Below, one piece after another: positions 1 to 9,494 of a stretch of 32,401 nucleotides of DNA. Where the stretch lies: the NCBI GenBank assembly GCA_902554035.1, contig CACDMX010000010.1:1-32401 (forward strand), written 5' to 3'. A model generated the notes under the pieces. The model was not told where the DNA came from. It searched no databases and was given only the letters and a program-made list of their open reading frames with translations. This DNA is from an uncultured Pelagibacteraceae bacterium. Lineage in GTDB: Bacteria > Pseudomonadota > Alphaproteobacteria > Pelagibacterales > Pelagibacteraceae. Both the position numbers and the translations under genes were made by a program. Within the stretch, counting starts at the first letter, position 1. Every line of letters starts with the position of its first letter.

Positions 1-97
1 GATATTTTTGGTTGGAATGTAGTACATTTAGTACTAAACGCTGCCACAAATAACCTGTCAGTTATTTCATCAAAAATTAAACTATTAATTTAAAAAT
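1..97. other. leader upstream of rpsL with two small inverted repeats
   Basis: No gene is recognised here. The first forward frame is open from the window edge to a TAA at 91-93, but its 30 residues resemble no protein I know, in particular not the RpoC C terminus that often precedes rpsL. Two perfect inverted repeats are visible: a 6-base stem at 20-25/31-36 with a 5-base loop, and a 7-base stem at 48-54/61-67 with a 6-base loop. Either could be a structured leader of the ribosomal operon. I see no convincing promoter or Shine-Dalgarno sequence before the rpsL ATG. Confidence 0.4.
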
Positions 98-469
98 ATG
101 CCGACAATTAACCAATTGTTAAGAAAAAAAAGAGTTAAAGTAAAATCCAGGGATAAAGTTCCTGCATTGGAAAAGTCACCTCAAAAAAGAGGTGTTTGTG
201 TAAAAGTTTATACAACAACACCTAAAAAACCAAATTCTGCATTAAGAAAAGTTGCAAGGGTAAGACTTTCAAATGGTCACGAAGTAACATCTTATATTCC
301 GGGAGAAGGTCATAACTTACAAGAACACTCAGTAGTTTTAATTAGAGGCGGACGAGTTAAAGATTTACCAGGTGTTAGATATCATATTCTTAGAGGAAAC
401 CTAGACACTCAAGGTGTAACAGCTAGAAAACAACAACGTTCAAAATATGGAGCAAAAAAAGGTAAATAA
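98..469 (+). CDS. rpsL: 30S ribosomal protein S12
   Basis: S12 sits at the decoding centre of the 30S subunit and monitors codon-anticodon pairing. The 123-residue product has the usual family length. The [11 protein letters not shown] segment (about 42-52) and the [13 protein letters not shown] segment (about 84-96) are intact. Both lysines whose mutation gives streptomycin resistance in other bacteria (Lys43 and Lys88, counting Met) are wild type, and the neighbouring Asp89, beta-methylthiolated in E. coli, is present. It opens the str block, and rpsG begins one base after its stop. No clear Shine-Dalgarno precedes the ATG; the upstream sequence is A/T only. Identification is secure. Confidence 0.98.
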   Translation: MPTINQLLRKKRVKVKSRDKVPALEKSPQKRGVCVKVYTTTPKKPNSALRKVARVRLSNGHEVTSYIPGEGHNLQEHSVVLIRGGRVKDLPGVRYHILRGNLDTQGVTARKQQRSKYGAKKGK

Positions 470-470
470 A

Positions 471-941
471 ATGTCAAGAAAAAAAAGAGCTCCAAAAAAA
501 ATTCAAGCAGTAGATCCAGTTTATAAGTCAACAGTTATACCAAAATTAGTTAATTCAATAATGTATGATGGAAAAAAAACTATAGCTGAAAAAATAGTTT
601 ATGATGCCATTGAAAAAATTAAATCTAAAGTCAAAGAAGAACCTTTGAATGTTTTTAATGAAGCAATTAACAATATTAAGCCTACTGTAGAAGTTAGATC
701 AAGAAGAGTGGGTGGAGCTACCTATCAAGTTCCGGTAGAAGTCAAATCAAAAAGATCTCAAGCATTAGCTTTAAGATGGTTGATTGATGCGTCAAGAAAA
801 AGAAAAGATAAAAAAATGTCAGATAAAATATTTAATGAAATTTATGACGCTTATCAAAATAAAGGATCGGCAATAAAGAAAAAAGAGGATACTCATAAAA
901 TGGCAGAGTCTAATAAAGCATTTGCTCATTTTAGATGGTAA
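471..941 (+). CDS. rpsG: 30S ribosomal protein S7
   Basis: S7 nucleates assembly of the 30S head and contacts the E-site tRNA. I chose the ATG at 471, giving 156 residues that begin MSRKKRAPKK as in the family. An in-frame ATG at 447 would lie inside rpsL and add eight unrelated residues. The conserved RSRRVGGATYQVPVEV segment (about 76-91) and the C-terminal NKAFAHFRW ending are present. The start follows the rpsL stop by one base and fusA follows after six bases, so it is co-transcribed in the str block. In E. coli S7 represses its own operon; no such leader site can be demonstrated here. Confidence 0.97.
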   Translation: MSRKKRAPKKIQAVDPVYKSTVIPKLVNSIMYDGKKTIAEKIVYDAIEKIKSKVKEEPLNVFNEAINNIKPTVEVRSRRVGGATYQVPVEVKSKRSQALALRWLIDASRKRKDKKMSDKIFNEIYDAYQNKGSAIKKKEDTHKMAESNKAFAHFRW

Positions 942-947
942 AAAATT

Positions 948-3023
948 ATGCCCAGAACACATAAATTAGATAAATACAGAAACATCGGTATCATGGCTCA
1001 CATTGATGCCGGTAAAACTACTACCACCGAAAGAATTCTTTATTATACAGGTAAAAGCCATAAAATTGGTGAAGTTCATGATGGTGCTGCAACAATGGAC
1101 TGGATGGAGCAAGAGCAAGAAAGAGGAATAACAATTACATCGGCAGCGACAACATGTTTTTGGAGGGAACATAGAATTAATATCATTGATACTCCAGGCC
1201 ATGTTGATTTTACAATTGAGGTTGAAAGATCTTTGAAAGTTCTTGATGGAGCAGTTGCTGTTTTTGACGGTGTAGCTGGTGTTGAACCACAATCTGAAAC
1301 TGTTTGGAGACAAGCTGATAAATATAAAGTTCCTAGGATTTGTTTTGTTAATAAATTAGACAGAACAGGAGCAGACTTTTTTAGATGTGTAGATATGATT
1401 AAAGATAGACTTGGCGCAAAACCTCTAGTTATGCAAGTACCAATAGGAATAGAGTCATCTCTTCAAGGTGTTGTTGATTTAGTAAAAATGAAAGCTATTG
1501 TTTGGAAAAATGAGGATCTTGGTGCTGCCTGGGAAGAAAAAGAAATTCCAGCTGAACTTAAAGAAATTTCAGAAAAATACAGACAAGAATTAGTTGAGAC
1601 TGCTGTTGAACAGAATGAGAAACTTATGGAAAGTTATTTAAACGGAGAAGAGATTAAAAGCGAAGATTTAACTAAATGTATTAGAAAAGGGTGCCTAAAT
1701 TTTGACTTTGTTCCAGTTTTGACTGGTTCAGCTTTTAAAAATAAAGGTGTCCAGCCATTATTAGATGCTGTTGTAGAATATCTACCAAGTCCTGTAGATA
1801 TTGGTTCAATTAAAGGTAAAAAACCAGGTTCTGATGAAGAATTAGAAATGAAATTTGATGATAGTGCTCCTTTTTCAGCCCTTGCTTTTAAAGTTGCAAA
1901 CGACCCTTTTGTTGGATCTCTTACGTTTATAAGGATTTATTCAGGAACCGTTAAATCTGGAACAGGTATTTACAATACTTCGAAAGATAAAGAAGAAAGA
2001 GTTGGTAGAATGCTGTTAATGCATGCTAACTCAAGAGAAGATATAAAAGAAGCTAATGCTGGAGATATCGTCGCTTTAGCAGGCTTAAAAAATACTATAA
2101 CTGGACACACTTTATCAGACGAAAACAATCCAGTTCTTTTAGAACCGATGGAGTTTCCTGATCCAGTAATTGAGATCGCTGTTGAACCTAAAACCAAAGG
2201 TGATCAGGAAAAAATGGGTGAAGCACTTGGAAGACTCGCGAAAGAAGATCCTTCATTCAGAGTAACATCTGATGAAGAGTCAGGACAGACTATTATTAAA
2301 GGTATGGGCGAACTTCACTTGGATATAATTGTTGATAGAATGAAAAGAGAATTTAAAGTAGAAGCGAATGTTGGAGCTCCACAAGTAGCATATCGTGAAA
2401 CAATTCTTAAAAATGCAGAATTTGACTATACACATAAGAAGCAAAGTGGTGGAGCAGGACAATTTGCAAGAGTAAAATTATCAATAGAACCACTTGAGCC
2501 AGGTAAAGGAAGAGAAGTTGAAAGTAAAATTAAAGGTGGTGCAATACCAAAAGAATTTATTCCAGGCGTAGAAAAAGGGATAGAATCAGTTTCTGATACA
2601 GGAATTTTAGCAGGATTTCCAATTATAGATTATAAAGTGACAATTCTAGATGGATTACATCACGATGTAGACTCAAGTGTGCTAGCATTTGAGCTAGCAT
2701 CTAGACAATGTTTTAAAGAAGCTTGTAGCAAAGCTACTTTAAAATTACTAGAGCCAGTAATGAGAGTTGAGGTAGTGACACCAGAAGACTATATGGGTGA
2801 TGTTATAGGTGATTTAAACAGTAGACGAGGACAAATAAGTACACAAGAGCAAAGAGGTAATGCAACAGTCATTACTGCAATGGTTCCCCTAGCAAATATG
2901 TTTGGTTATATTAATGCTTTAAGATCAATGTCTCAAGGCAGAGCTCAATACTCAATGTTTTTTGATCATTATGATAAAGTTCCACAAAATGTTCAAGATG
3001 AGGTTACAAAGAAAACAGGATAG
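948..3023 (+). CDS. fusA: translation elongation factor G
   Basis: EF-G is the GTPase that drives translocation of tRNA and mRNA, and works with RRF in ribosome recycling. The 691-residue protein is full length. The G domain has the P-loop AHIDAGKT (17-24), the switch I RGITI (59-63), DTPGH (81-85, with the catalytic His85) and NKLD (135-138). Domains II to V follow without interruption, including a [11 protein letters not shown] segment typical of domain IV. Only three bases separate its stop from rpsJ, so tuf, which often lies here in proteobacteria, is missing from this junction and str runs straight into S10. I see no second fusA-like gene in the window. Confidence 0.98.
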   Translation: MPRTHKLDKYRNIGIMAHIDAGKTTTTERILYYTGKSHKIGEVHDGAATMDWMEQEQERGITITSAATTCFWREHRINIIDTPGHVDFTIEVERSLKVLDGAVAVFDGVAGVEPQSETVWRQADKYKVPRICFVNKLDRTGADFFRCVDMIKDRLGAKPLVMQVPIGIESSLQGVVDLVKMKAIVWKNEDLGAAWEEKEIPAELKEISEKYRQELVETAVEQNEKLMESYLNGEEIKSEDLTKCIRKGCLNFDFVPVLTGSAFKNKGVQPLLDAVVEYLPSPVDIGSIKGKKPGSDEELEMKFDDSAPFSALAFKVANDPFVGSLTFIRIYSGTVKSGTGIYNTSKDKEERVGRMLLMHANSREDIKEANAGDIVALAGLKNTITGHTLSDENNPVLLEPMEFPDPVIEIAVEPKTKGDQEKMGEALGRLAKEDPSFRVTSDEESGQTIIKGMGELHLDIIVDRMKREFKVEANVGAPQVAYRETILKNAEFDYTHKKQSGGAGQFARVKLSIEPLEPGKGREVESKIKGGAIPKEFIPGVEKGIESVSDTGILAGFPIIDYKVTILDGLHHDVDSSVLAFELASRQCFKEACSKATLKLLEPVMRVEVVTPEDYMGDVIGDLNSRRGQISTQEQRGNATVITAMVPLANMFGYINALRSMSQGRAQYSMFFDHYDKVPQNVQDEVTKKTG

Positions 3024-3026
3024 ATT

Positions 3027-3335
3027 ATGGAAAAACAAAATATTAGAATTAAGTTGAGAGCATATGATAATAAAATATTAGACCAATCGACTGAGGAAAT
3101 TGTAAATACTGTGAAAAGAACTGGAGCAAATATTAAAGGACCAATTCCATTACCTACAAGAATTGAAAAGTATACAGTTTTGAGATCACCTCATATAGAT
3201 AAAAAGAGTAGAGAACAGTTTGAGACAAGAACACATAAAAGACTGATTGATATAATTGAACCAACTCCACAGACAGTTGAAGCTTTAATGAAATTAGATT
3301 TGGCATCAGGAGTAGATGTGGAAATTAAAATATAA
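3027..3335 (+). CDS. rpsJ: 30S ribosomal protein S10
   Basis: S10 is a 30S head protein that also serves as NusE, the NusB partner in transcription antitermination. The 102-residue product has the standard length. It shows the family segments [16 protein letters not shown] near the N terminus and the loop [19 protein letters not shown] around residues 38-56. AGGA lies about seven bases before the ATG, a plausible Shine-Dalgarno located within the end of fusA. In E. coli a long leader before rpsJ carries L4 autoregulation. Here only three bases separate it from fusA, so no such leader exists at this junction. Confidence 0.97.
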   Translation: MEKQNIRIKLRAYDNKILDQSTEEIVNTVKRTGANIKGPIPLPTRIEKYTVLRSPHIDKKSREQFETRTHKRLIDIIEPTPQTVEALMKLDLASGVDVEIKI

Positions 3336-3337
3336 TT

Positions 3338-4048
3338 ATGACTGAAGTTGCACTTATAGGAAAAAAAATTGGAATGACGCGAGAATTTTACAAATCTGGC
3401 CAATCTGTACCCGTTACAGTTGTTAAAATGGAAAAAGCAAGAGTTATCCAAGTAATTAAAAAAGACCAAAGAGGTTATGATTCTGTTCAACTAGGTTTTG
3501 GGAAAATTAAAAATTCAAAATTAACAAAGTCAATGAAGGGGTTTTACGCAAAGAAAAATACAGAACCAAAAAAGATTTTAAAAGAATTTAGAGTAAAAAA
3601 TACCGAAAATTTTAAAGAAGGAAATGAATTTGGTTTAGAAATTTTTAAAGAGGTAAAATTTGTAGATATAAGATCAAAAACCATTGGTAAAGGTTTTGCG
3701 GGCGTAATGAAAAAATATAACTTTGCTGGTTTAAGAGCAACCCACGGTGTATCAGTTTCGCACAGATCGCATGGATCTACTGGTCAAAGGCAAGATCCTG
3801 GAAAAGTTTTTAAAGGAAAAAAAATGGCTGGACACATGGGGAATAAATTAAGAACTATACAAAATATAGAGATTATTAAATCAGATATAGAAAATAATTT
3901 ACTTTATCTAAAAGGTTCAATACCTGGGTCAAAAAATACAGAGGTTTTAGTTAAAAAAGCAAAAAAAAATGTTCACAAACTAACGGTAAACGAAAAAATC
4001 GAAGCAGCAGAAAAAGCAAAAAAAATACCAGAAAAGAAAAAGAAATAG
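3338..4048 (+). CDS. rplC: 50S ribosomal protein L3
   Basis: L3 is an early-assembly 23S rRNA binder whose long loop reaches towards the peptidyl transferase centre. The 236-residue protein contains that loop at about 131-170, with the HGSTGQ and [16 protein letters not shown] segments. Gln150 lies in the position methylated by PrmB in E. coli; whether it is modified here is unknown. The C terminus (about 204-236) is an unusually lysine-rich tail beyond the conserved fold. Start and stop are two bases and one base from rpsJ and rplD respectively, consistent with a single S10-block transcript. Confidence 0.97.
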   Translation: MTEVALIGKKIGMTREFYKSGQSVPVTVVKMEKARVIQVIKKDQRGYDSVQLGFGKIKNSKLTKSMKGFYAKKNTEPKKILKEFRVKNTENFKEGNEFGLEIFKEVKFVDIRSKTIGKGFAGVMKKYNFAGLRATHGVSVSHRSHGSTGQRQDPGKVFKGKKMAGHMGNKLRTIQNIEIIKSDIENNLLYLKGSIPGSKNTEVLVKKAKKNVHKLTVNEKIEAAEKAKKIPEKKKK

Positions 4049-4049
4049 T

Positions 4050-4673
4050 ATGAAAATAGAAAAAATTAATCTAGACGGCAAAAAAAGTTCAATTGAGGTT
4101 TTGGATAAAATATTCTCTGGTAATATAAATAAAAATTTAGTTGAAAAAGTACTTTACAAAACTAATGCAAATTACAAAGGAAGACACGCTAAAACCAAAC
4201 AACAAAATGAAATTAAGGGATCAACATCGAAAATATACGCACAGAAAGGGACTGGTAATGCAAGACATGCAAGCAGAAAAGCACCAATATTTGTAGGTGG
4301 TGGTGTTGCTCATGGTCCCAAAGGAGCGCTTGCTTATAAAAAAAGAAAATTAACAAAAAGTGAAAAAAAACTTAGCATAGCATCTCTTATTACAGAAAAA
4401 AATAAACTTAAAAATTTAATCATATTCAACGATTTTACGAATGAAATAAAAAAGACTAAGGAAATGTATAAAATTGTTAACAAATTTGAAATTAAAGACT
4501 CTTTAATAATTTTAGATAAAAAATCAAAAGATAAGATTTACAAATCTGCACGAAATATACCAAATATTAAAGTTACTGACATTAATCACTTCAGTGCTTT
4601 TGATATTGTTAAATTTAAAAAAGTAGTTTTTACAGAAAGTTCAGTTAAAGAGTTAGAAAAGAGATATATATAA
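4050..4673 (+). CDS. rplD: 50S ribosomal protein L4
   Basis: L4 (uL4) lines the nascent peptide exit tunnel. In E. coli it also represses the S10 operon by acting on the rpsJ leader. The 207-residue product carries the extended loop with AQKGTGNARHASRKAPIFVG (about 65-84) and then GGGVAHGPK, the segment that reaches the tunnel wall. Because rpsJ has no leader here, the classical L4 feedback target is not visible, so any autoregulation would need another site. It is one base from rplC and one base from rplW. Confidence 0.96.
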   Translation: MKIEKINLDGKKSSIEVLDKIFSGNINKNLVEKVLYKTNANYKGRHAKTKQQNEIKGSTSKIYAQKGTGNARHASRKAPIFVGGGVAHGPKGALAYKKRKLTKSEKKLSIASLITEKNKLKNLIIFNDFTNEIKKTKEMYKIVNKFEIKDSLIILDKKSKDKIYKSARNIPNIKVTDINHFSAFDIVKFKKVVFTESSVKELEKRYI

Positions 4674-4674
4674 A

Positions 4675-4968
4675 ATGCAAAAAATTAGTTTATACGATAA
4701 AATCTATTCACCTGTAGTTACTGAAAAGTCAACTAATTTGTCTGAACAAAATAAAATAGTTTTTAAAGTACCAGGAAAAACAAATAAAGTTAGTATTAAA
4801 AAAAATATTGAGAAAATTTTTAAAGTAAATGTAATAAAGGTAAATATAATTAATAAACAAAATAGAAAAAAATTAACAAGAGGAAGAAAAGTAAAAGTTA
4901 AAGGTTATAAAAAAGCAATTATAACTTTAAAAAAAGGTCAAAGTATTGACTTAACAACAGGTATTTAA
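4675..4968 (+). CDS. rplW: 50S ribosomal protein L23
   Basis: L23 sits at the tunnel exit and is the docking site for trigger factor and SRP. The 97-residue product has the expected length. It includes the N-terminal YSPVVTEKST motif (about 11-20), the KVSIKKNIEKIFKVNVIKVN helix-strand region (about 38-57) and a GYKKAIITLKKGQ C-terminal strand. It lies between rplD and rplB with gaps of one and two bases, the universal order of the S10 block. Basic residues are very abundant, in line with its neighbours. Confidence 0.96.
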   Translation: MQKISLYDKIYSPVVTEKSTNLSEQNKIVFKVPGKTNKVSIKKNIEKIFKVNVIKVNIINKQNRKKLTRGRKVKVKGYKKAIITLKKGQSIDLTTGI

Positions 4969-4970
4969 TA

Positions 4971-5804
4971 ATGGCATTAAAATCTTTTAAACCTTATACG
5001 AAATCTACAAGAGGCACTATTTTAATTGATAGATCTGGACTATGGAAAGGTAAACCTTTTAAATCTCTTGTTTCTCGAAAAAATTCTAGAAAAGGTAGAA
5101 ACAATATTGGAAGAATTACATCAAGAAATAGAGCTGGTGGTCATAAAAAAATGTATAGAGAGATTGATTTTTATAAAAAGAAATTTGATATAGAGGCTAC
5201 TGTAGAGAGAATTGAGTATGATCCCAATAGATCTTGTTACATCATGCTGGTTAAATTCGATGATGGAGTTTACAAATATTACTTGGCACCACAAAAAATT
5301 AAAGCTGGAGATAAAATAATTAATGGAAATAAAAAGGAAATTAAAATTGGAAACTGTATGCCTTTACAAGATATACCAGTTGGAATTGAAATTCATAACG
5401 TTGAGATTCAACCAGGATCTGGGGGTAAAATAGCTCGATCAGCTGGTACCTCAGTAACAATATCAGGTATAGATGGAAATTATTCCTTGATTAAAATGAC
5501 ATCTGGTGAAGTGAGAAAAATAGACTCAAGGTCACTTGCTACAATTGGGGTTTTATCAAATCCAGATCAAAAAAACATCAAAATAGGCAAAGCAGGAAGA
5601 TCAAGATGGCTTGGTAGACGTCCACATACCAGAGGTGTTGTAATGAATCCAGTAGACCATCCTCACGGAGGTGGTGAAGGAAAAAGTGCCGGAGGAAGAC
5701 ATCCAGTTTCACGAACAGGTCAATCTGCTAAGGGTTTAAAAACTAGAGATAATAAAAGAACAGACAAATTTATAATTAGAAGAAGAAAAAAGAAAAAGGA
5801 TTAA
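4971..5804 (+). CDS. rplB: 50S ribosomal protein L2
   Basis: L2 is required for subunit association and for peptidyl transferase activity. The 277-residue protein is full length: N-terminal OB-like domain, central SH3-like domain, and the C-terminal segment containing [21 protein letters not shown] at about residues 224-244, which holds the conserved histidine implicated in function in E. coli. The product ends in a lysine/arginine tail, typical of the family. It follows rplW by two bases. The next gene, rpsS, is ten bases downstream, one of the wider gaps in the block. Confidence 0.98.
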   Translation: MALKSFKPYTKSTRGTILIDRSGLWKGKPFKSLVSRKNSRKGRNNIGRITSRNRAGGHKKMYREIDFYKKKFDIEATVERIEYDPNRSCYIMLVKFDDGVYKYYLAPQKIKAGDKIINGNKKEIKIGNCMPLQDIPVGIEIHNVEIQPGSGGKIARSAGTSVTISGIDGNYSLIKMTSGEVRKIDSRSLATIGVLSNPDQKNIKIGKAGRSRWLGRRPHTRGVVMNPVDHPHGGGEGKSAGGRHPVSRTGQSAKGLKTRDNKRTDKFIIRRRKKKKD

Positions 5805-5814
5805 GTTAAGTAGT

Positions 5815-6126
5815 ATGGCAAGATCAGTATGGAAAGGACCTTTTGTAGAAGAAAGCTTGATAAAAAAAGTAGATCTACAGAAAAAAGAAACAAATAAAAA
5901 ACCAATTAAAACTTGGTCAAGAAAGTCTACTATAATTCCTGATTTTGTGGGATGTAGTTTTTTGATTTACAATGGAAAAAAGTTTATCCCTCTTACAATT
6001 TCAGAAGATATGGTAGGACACAAACTTGGTGAATTTGCGCCTACGAGAACTTTCGCTGGGCATACACCAGCAGATAAAAAAGCTGCAAAAGATGCTAACG
6101 CAGATAGTAAAGTAGAGAAAAAATAA
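5815..6126 (+). CDS. rpsS: 30S ribosomal protein S19
   Basis: S19 forms a complex with S13 in the 30S head near the A-site tRNA. The conserved core runs from RSVWKGPFV (3-11) through [15 protein letters not shown] to [13 protein letters not shown] (about 71-83). At 103 residues the protein is about ten residues longer than the common length of roughly 92. The extra part is a charged Lys/Asp/Ala tail after the conserved fold. Its TAA shares one base with the rplV ATG (TAATG), which suggests translational coupling. Confidence 0.96.
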   Translation: MARSVWKGPFVEESLIKKVDLQKKETNKKPIKTWSRKSTIIPDFVGCSFLIYNGKKFIPLTISEDMVGHKLGEFAPTRTFAGHTPADKKAAKDANADSKVEKK

Positions 6127-6527
6127 TGAGCAAAAAAAAGAAAAATAAAGATACAAAAGATAAATTGGTAAAATCGGTAAACAAGAATGTAAGGTCAAGT
6201 GTTAGAAAATTAAATCCAATTTTAAAGGGTATAGTGGGCAAAAAAGTTGATATAGCTATAAGAGATCTAGAATTTTCAGAAAAAAGAATTTCTAAAGATA
6301 TAAAAAAAACAATTTCTTCTGCAGTAGCAAATGCTGAAAATAATTATCAATACGATATAGATAAACTATTTATAAAAGAAGCTTTTTGTGGAAAACAAAT
6401 AATTATGAAAAGATTTAGAGCAAGAGCAAAAGGAAGAGCAGCTCCAATTATAAAGCCTTATTCAAATGTAACAATCATATTAACAGAGTCACAGAAAAAA
6501 ACGGAGAGTTATGGGTCAAAAAGTTAA
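6126..6527 (+). CDS. rplV: 50S ribosomal protein L22
   Basis: L22 contacts all 23S rRNA domains, and its beta-hairpin lines the exit tunnel near the macrolide-binding region. The 133-residue product has a lysine-rich N-terminal extension of about 20 residues. The fold follows, with [14 protein letters not shown] and [21 protein letters not shown] segments (about 96-116); the latter is the tunnel hairpin. The last 17 bases overlap the start of rpsC in a different frame. The overlap carries the rpsC Shine-Dalgarno inside rplV, so the two are tightly coupled. Confidence 0.95.
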   Translation: MSKKKKNKDTKDKLVKSVNKNVRSSVRKLNPILKGIVGKKVDIAIRDLEFSEKRISKDIKKTISSAVANAENNYQYDIDKLFIKEAFCGKQIIMKRFRARAKGRAAPIIKPYSNVTIILTESQKKTESYGSKS

Positions 6528-7170
6528 TCCTGTTGGTTTAAGATTAGGAATAAATAGAGGTTGGGACTCTGTTTGGTATGCTAAAAAGAAAGATTTTGGA
6601 AGTTATCTAATTGAAGACTTCAAAATAAGAGAATATATAAAAAAAAATGTTATTAATTCTGGTGTATCAAAGGTGATGATAGAAAGAACTTCAAAAAAAT
6701 GTTTTGTGACAATATATACTTCTAGACCAGGTTTCGTTATAGGAAAAAAAGGAAGCGATATTGAAAAAATTAAAAATAAACTATCAAGTATTACATCTAA
6801 TGAAGTTAGCTTAAACATAAAAGAAGTTAAAAAACCCGAAACTAATAGTTTTTTAGTTGCTGAAAACATAGCTCAACAATTAGTTAAAAGAATTTCATAT
6901 AGAAGAGCAATGAAACGATCAATGCAATCGGCATTAAGATTGGGCGCAAAAGGAATTAAAGTCTCTATTAGTGGTAGGTTGGGCGGAAATGAAATAGCAA
7001 GAACAGAATGGTTGAGAGAAGGAAGTATACCATCACATACACTAAGAGCCGATATTGATTATGCGGAGTCGGAAGCATTAACTACGTATGGAATTATAGG
7101 AATTAAAGTTTGGATTTATAAAGGAGAAATTTTTAGTAAGGAGTTTAGTCAAGAGACTAATAAGAAATAG
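6511..7170 (+). CDS. rpsC: 30S ribosomal protein S3
   Basis: S3 forms part of the mRNA entry channel and its helicase activity. The 219-residue protein starts with the canonical [13 protein letters not shown], which fixes the start at 6511 although this lies 17 bases inside rplV. GGAG a few bases upstream is a good Shine-Dalgarno. A type II KH domain spans about 40-110 with the signature [17 protein letters not shown] (about 72-88). The C-terminal domain has [20 protein letters not shown] (about 147-166). It is followed by rplP after two bases. Confidence 0.97.
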   Translation: MGQKVNPVGLRLGINRGWDSVWYAKKKDFGSYLIEDFKIREYIKKNVINSGVSKVMIERTSKKCFVTIYTSRPGFVIGKKGSDIEKIKNKLSSITSNEVSLNIKEVKKPETNSFLVAENIAQQLVKRISYRRAMKRSMQSALRLGAKGIKVSISGRLGGNEIARTEWLREGSIPSHTLRADIDYAESEALTTYGIIGIKVWIYKGEIFSKEFSQETNKK

Positions 7171-7172
7171 TT

Positions 7173-7583
7173 ATGTTGCAACCAACTAGATCAAAATATA
7201 GAAAAGCACACAAGGGCAGAATTCATGGTAATGCATCAAGAGCAAATTTAATAAACTATGGTTCTTTTGCTTTAAAAGCGATGTCACCAGATAGAGTTAT
7301 TGGCAAACAGATTGAAGCTGCACGTGTAGCATTAACTAGACATATGAAAAGGCAAGGAAGAGTTTGGACACGAATTTTTCCTAACATACCAGTTTCAAAA
7401 AAACCAGTTGAAGTTAGAATGGGCAAAGGCAAAGGTTCACCTGAATTCTGGGCCTGTAGAGTGAAACCAGGTAGAATATTATTTGAGATTGATGGAGTCA
7501 CTGAACAAACAGCAAAAGAAGCCTTATATAAAGCATCTGCAAAACTGCCAATTAAAACAAAATTTATTAAAAGAATATCATAA
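7173..7583 (+). CDS. rplP: 50S ribosomal protein L16
   Basis: L16 organises the A-site side of the 50S subunit. The 136-residue product begins with the family start [16 protein letters not shown]. It contains the segments [20 protein letters not shown] and [17 protein letters not shown] (about 90-106), and ends [11 protein letters not shown]. The arginine before MGKGKG corresponds in position to the hydroxylated arginine of E. coli L16; modification here is not known. Its TAA shares one base with the rpmC ATG. Confidence 0.97.
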   Translation: MLQPTRSKYRKAHKGRIHGNASRANLINYGSFALKAMSPDRVIGKQIEAARVALTRHMKRQGRVWTRIFPNIPVSKKPVEVRMGKGKGSPEFWACRVKPGRILFEIDGVTEQTAKEALYKASAKLPIKTKFIKRIS

Positions 7584-7774
7584 TGAAAAAAAAAGAATTA
7601 AAGAAATTAACTAAGGATCAAGCAATTAAAAATATTGACAAAATGAAAAAGGATCTCTTTAATCTTAGATTTCAAAAAATAAATTCACAAGTAACAAATA
7701 CTGCAAAAATTAACGAAACAAAAAAAGTAATAGCAAGACTAAAAACTCTTTTAAAAGGAAAATTAAATGCCTAA
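7583..7774 (+). CDS. rpmC: 50S ribosomal protein L29
   Basis: L29 is a small two-helix protein next to L23 at the tunnel exit. The 63-residue product has the family pattern: an N-terminal helix with the ELKKLTKDQAIKNI segment, the central DLFNLRFQKINSQ signature (about 24-36), and a second helix with ETKKVIARLKTLL. The stop lies eight bases inside rpsQ (the rpsQ ATG is at 7767), so the two genes overlap and are likely translationally coupled. Length and position between rplP and rpsQ are standard. Confidence 0.95.
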   Translation: MKKKELKKLTKDQAIKNIDKMKKDLFNLRFQKINSQVTNTAKINETKKVIARLKTLLKGKLNA

Positions 7775-8003
7775 AAAAATATTATCAGGAATTGTAGTTA
7801 GCGACAAACCTAACAAAACTATAACAGTTTTGGTTGAAAGAAAGTATCAACATCCAATTCTAAAAAAAATAATAAAAATTAAAAAAAAATATAATGCACA
7901 CGATGAAAATAATAAATTTAAAAATGGAGATAAGGTTTTTATTGTAGAGAGCAAACCTTTCTCAAAAAATAAAAAATTCCAAGTAATGGAGGATTTAAAA
8001 TGA
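7767..8003 (+). CDS. rpsQ: 30S ribosomal protein S17
   Basis: S17 is a primary 16S rRNA-binding OB-fold protein needed for 30S body assembly. The 78-residue product shows [21 protein letters not shown] at the N terminus, the [14 protein letters not shown] segment, a [18 protein letters not shown] loop, and the terminal [11 protein letters not shown] strand. It starts within the last eight bases of rpmC and ends in an ATGA overlap with rplN. Its order between L29 and L14 is universal. Confidence 0.96.
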   Translation: MPKKILSGIVVSDKPNKTITVLVERKYQHPILKKIIKIKKKYNAHDENNKFKNGDKVFIVESKPFSKNKKFQVMEDLK

Positions 8004-8368
8004 TTCAAGTCCAAACCGAATTATTAGTTGCAGATAACACTGGAGCAAAAAAAATAGAGTGCATAAAAGTTCTTGGTGGATCAAAAAGAAGATATGCAAG
8101 TATAGGAGATACTATCGTCATAGCTGTGAAAGAAGCTATACCTAAAGGCAAAGTTAAAAAAGGATCGGTGCATAAAGCTGTAGTAGTTAGAGTTAAGAAA
8201 GGTATTCATAGAGATGATGGATCTAAAGTAAAATTTGATAATAATGCAGCTGTTTTAGTGGATGATAAAGGTGAACCAGTAGGCACAAGAATTTTTGGAC
8301 CTGTTACAAGAGAGTTAAGAAATAGGGGTCAAATGAAAATAATTTCACTTGCACCGGAGGTTTTATAA
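8000..8368 (+). CDS. rplN: 50S ribosomal protein L14
   Basis: L14 lies at the subunit interface in contact with 16S rRNA helix 14. The 122-residue protein has the standard length. It contains [19 protein letters not shown] (about 10-28), a [14 protein letters not shown] segment (about 47-60), [21 protein letters not shown] (about 83-103) and a terminal ISLAPEVL. It has one of the clearest Shine-Dalgarno sequences in the window (GGAGG about eight bases before the ATG), located inside rpsQ. The start overlaps the rpsQ stop as ATGA. Confidence 0.98.
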   Translation: MIQVQTELLVADNTGAKKIECIKVLGGSKRRYASIGDTIVIAVKEAIPKGKVKKGSVHKAVVVRVKKGIHRDDGSKVKFDNNAAVLVDDKGEPVGTRIFGPVTRELRNRGQMKIISLAPEVL

Positions 8369-8370
8369 AA

Positions 8371-8619
8371 ATGATCAGTAAAGGTACTAAAGTAAAAATT
8401 TTGGCTGGAAAAGATAAGAGAAAAGAAGGTGAAATTATTGAGATAGACAGAAAAAATAATAGAGCTAAAGTTAAAGGTATAAACATGGTTAAGAAGCACG
8501 TTAAAACTACAAAAGAGAAAAAGGGTGGAATTGTTTCAAAAGAAAATTTCCTTAATATATCTAATTTAGCCATTATAAATGAAAAAAAAGAAAGTAAAAA
8601 AAAAGAGGTTAAAAAATAA
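8371..8619 (+). CDS. rplX: 50S ribosomal protein L24, short form
   Basis: L24 initiates 50S assembly and sits by the exit tunnel. The KOW motif is clear: [19 protein letters not shown] at about 4-22, followed by [14 protein letters not shown]. At 82 residues it is shorter than the roughly 100 residues common in bacteria. The middle-to-C-terminal part is reduced and ends in a Lys/Glu tail. A strong GGAGG lies just upstream, inside rplN. The gene is intact, with two-base gaps on both sides, so the shortness looks like streamlining rather than truncation by mutation. Confidence 0.93.
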   Translation: MISKGTKVKILAGKDKRKEGEIIEIDRKNNRAKVKGINMVKKHVKTTKEKKGGIVSKENFLNISNLAIINEKKESKKKEVKK

Positions 8620-8621
8620 GC

Positions 8622-9176
8622 ATGATTCCAAGATTGAAAGAACTATACATGAGAGAAATACAACCTTCTTTAAAAGAAAAGTTTGGATTTAAAAACATTT
8701 ATATGACGCCTCATTTAGAAAAAGTTGTAATAAATATGGGTTTAGGATTGGATGGTAACGATACAAAAACAATAAAATCTTGCGAACAGGATCTGGCAAA
8801 CATTGGTGGTCAAAAACCAGTTTTAACTAAATTTAAAAAATCTATATCTAATTTTAAAACAAGAAAAGGTACAAATGCAGGTCTTAAAGTAACTTTGAGA
8901 AAAAATAAAATGTATGAATTTATCGATAGATTAGTAAATATTGCGTTGCCTAGAATTAAAGACTTTAGAGGATTATCGGAAAGAGGTTTTGATAAATTTG
9001 GTAACTTTACATTTGGTGTGAAAGAACACATAATTTTTCCTGAGGTAAATTTCGATAAAGTCGATAAAATCAGAGGTTTGGATATAACAATTGTAATAAA
9101 ATCAAATTCAAAAGACCATAGTCTTGAGTTGTTAAAAAAACTCAACTTTCCATTTAAAAACAAAGGAGAAAACTAA
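8622..9176 (+). CDS. rplE: 50S ribosomal protein L5
   Basis: L5 binds 5S rRNA and contacts the P-site tRNA through the B1b bridge. The 184-residue product has the family length and shows the segments [11 protein letters not shown] (about 32-42), [18 protein letters not shown] (about 67-84), [19 protein letters not shown] (about 104-122) and [12 protein letters not shown]. In E. coli the start region of this gene is the target of S8 repression. The junction here is only two bases wide, and I did not identify a matching S8 helix. Confidence 0.97.
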   Translation: MIPRLKELYMREIQPSLKEKFGFKNIYMTPHLEKVVINMGLGLDGNDTKTIKSCEQDLANIGGQKPVLTKFKKSISNFKTRKGTNAGLKVTLRKNKMYEFIDRLVNIALPRIKDFRGLSERGFDKFGNFTFGVKEHIIFPEVNFDKVDKIRGLDITIVIKSNSKDHSLELLKKLNFPFKNKGEN

Positions 9177-9178
9177 AT

Positions 9179-9484
9179 ATGGCTAAGTTAAGCGCAATCA
9201 ATAAGAATAATAGAAGAATAAAACTTTCTAATAAGTTCTTCAAAAAAAGAAGTGAACTTAAAAAAATTATAATGAACAAAAAACTTTCATTAGAGGAAAG
9301 GTTTAAAGCACAACAAAAGTTGTCAAAACTACCAAGAAATTCAGCGAAAGTCAGAGTTATGAATAGATGTCAAATAACTGGAAGACCACATGGAGTTTAT
9401 AGAAAACTAAAAATATCAAGAATAGCTTTAAGACAACTTGGATTACAAGGAAAAATTCCAGGCATGGTAAAGTCAAGCTGGTAG
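9179..9484 (+). CDS. rpsN: 30S ribosomal protein S14, zinc-independent type
   Basis: S14 completes the 30S head together with S3 and S10. The 101-residue product is the long form without a CxxC zinc ribbon: only one cysteine occurs, in [16 protein letters not shown] (about 62-77), and the C terminus is [11 protein letters not shown] as in the family. This is the zinc-independent C-minus type usual in alphaproteobacteria. GGAG lies about 12 bases upstream of the ATG, at the end of rplE. rpsH follows after ten bases. Confidence 0.97.
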   Translation: MAKLSAINKNNRRIKLSNKFFKKRSELKKIIMNKKLSLEERFKAQQKLSKLPRNSAKVRVMNRCQITGRPHGVYRKLKISRIALRQLGLQGKIPGMVKSSW

Positions 9485-9494
9485 AAAGGAAATT

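Noticed and set aside
1..93. Open frame at the window start as the 3' end of rpoC
   Set aside because: The short translation shows none of the residues expected at an RpoC C terminus. Thirty-odd open codons are not strong evidence of coding.
447..470. Upstream ATG for rpsG inside rpsL
   Set aside because: It adds eight residues with no family support. The ATG at 471 gives the canonical S7 N terminus.
966..1313. Minus-strand open frame within fusA, with similar ones in rplE, secY, gatB and others
   Set aside because: These are antisense shadows of well-supported genes, show no family resemblance, and lack their own start signals.
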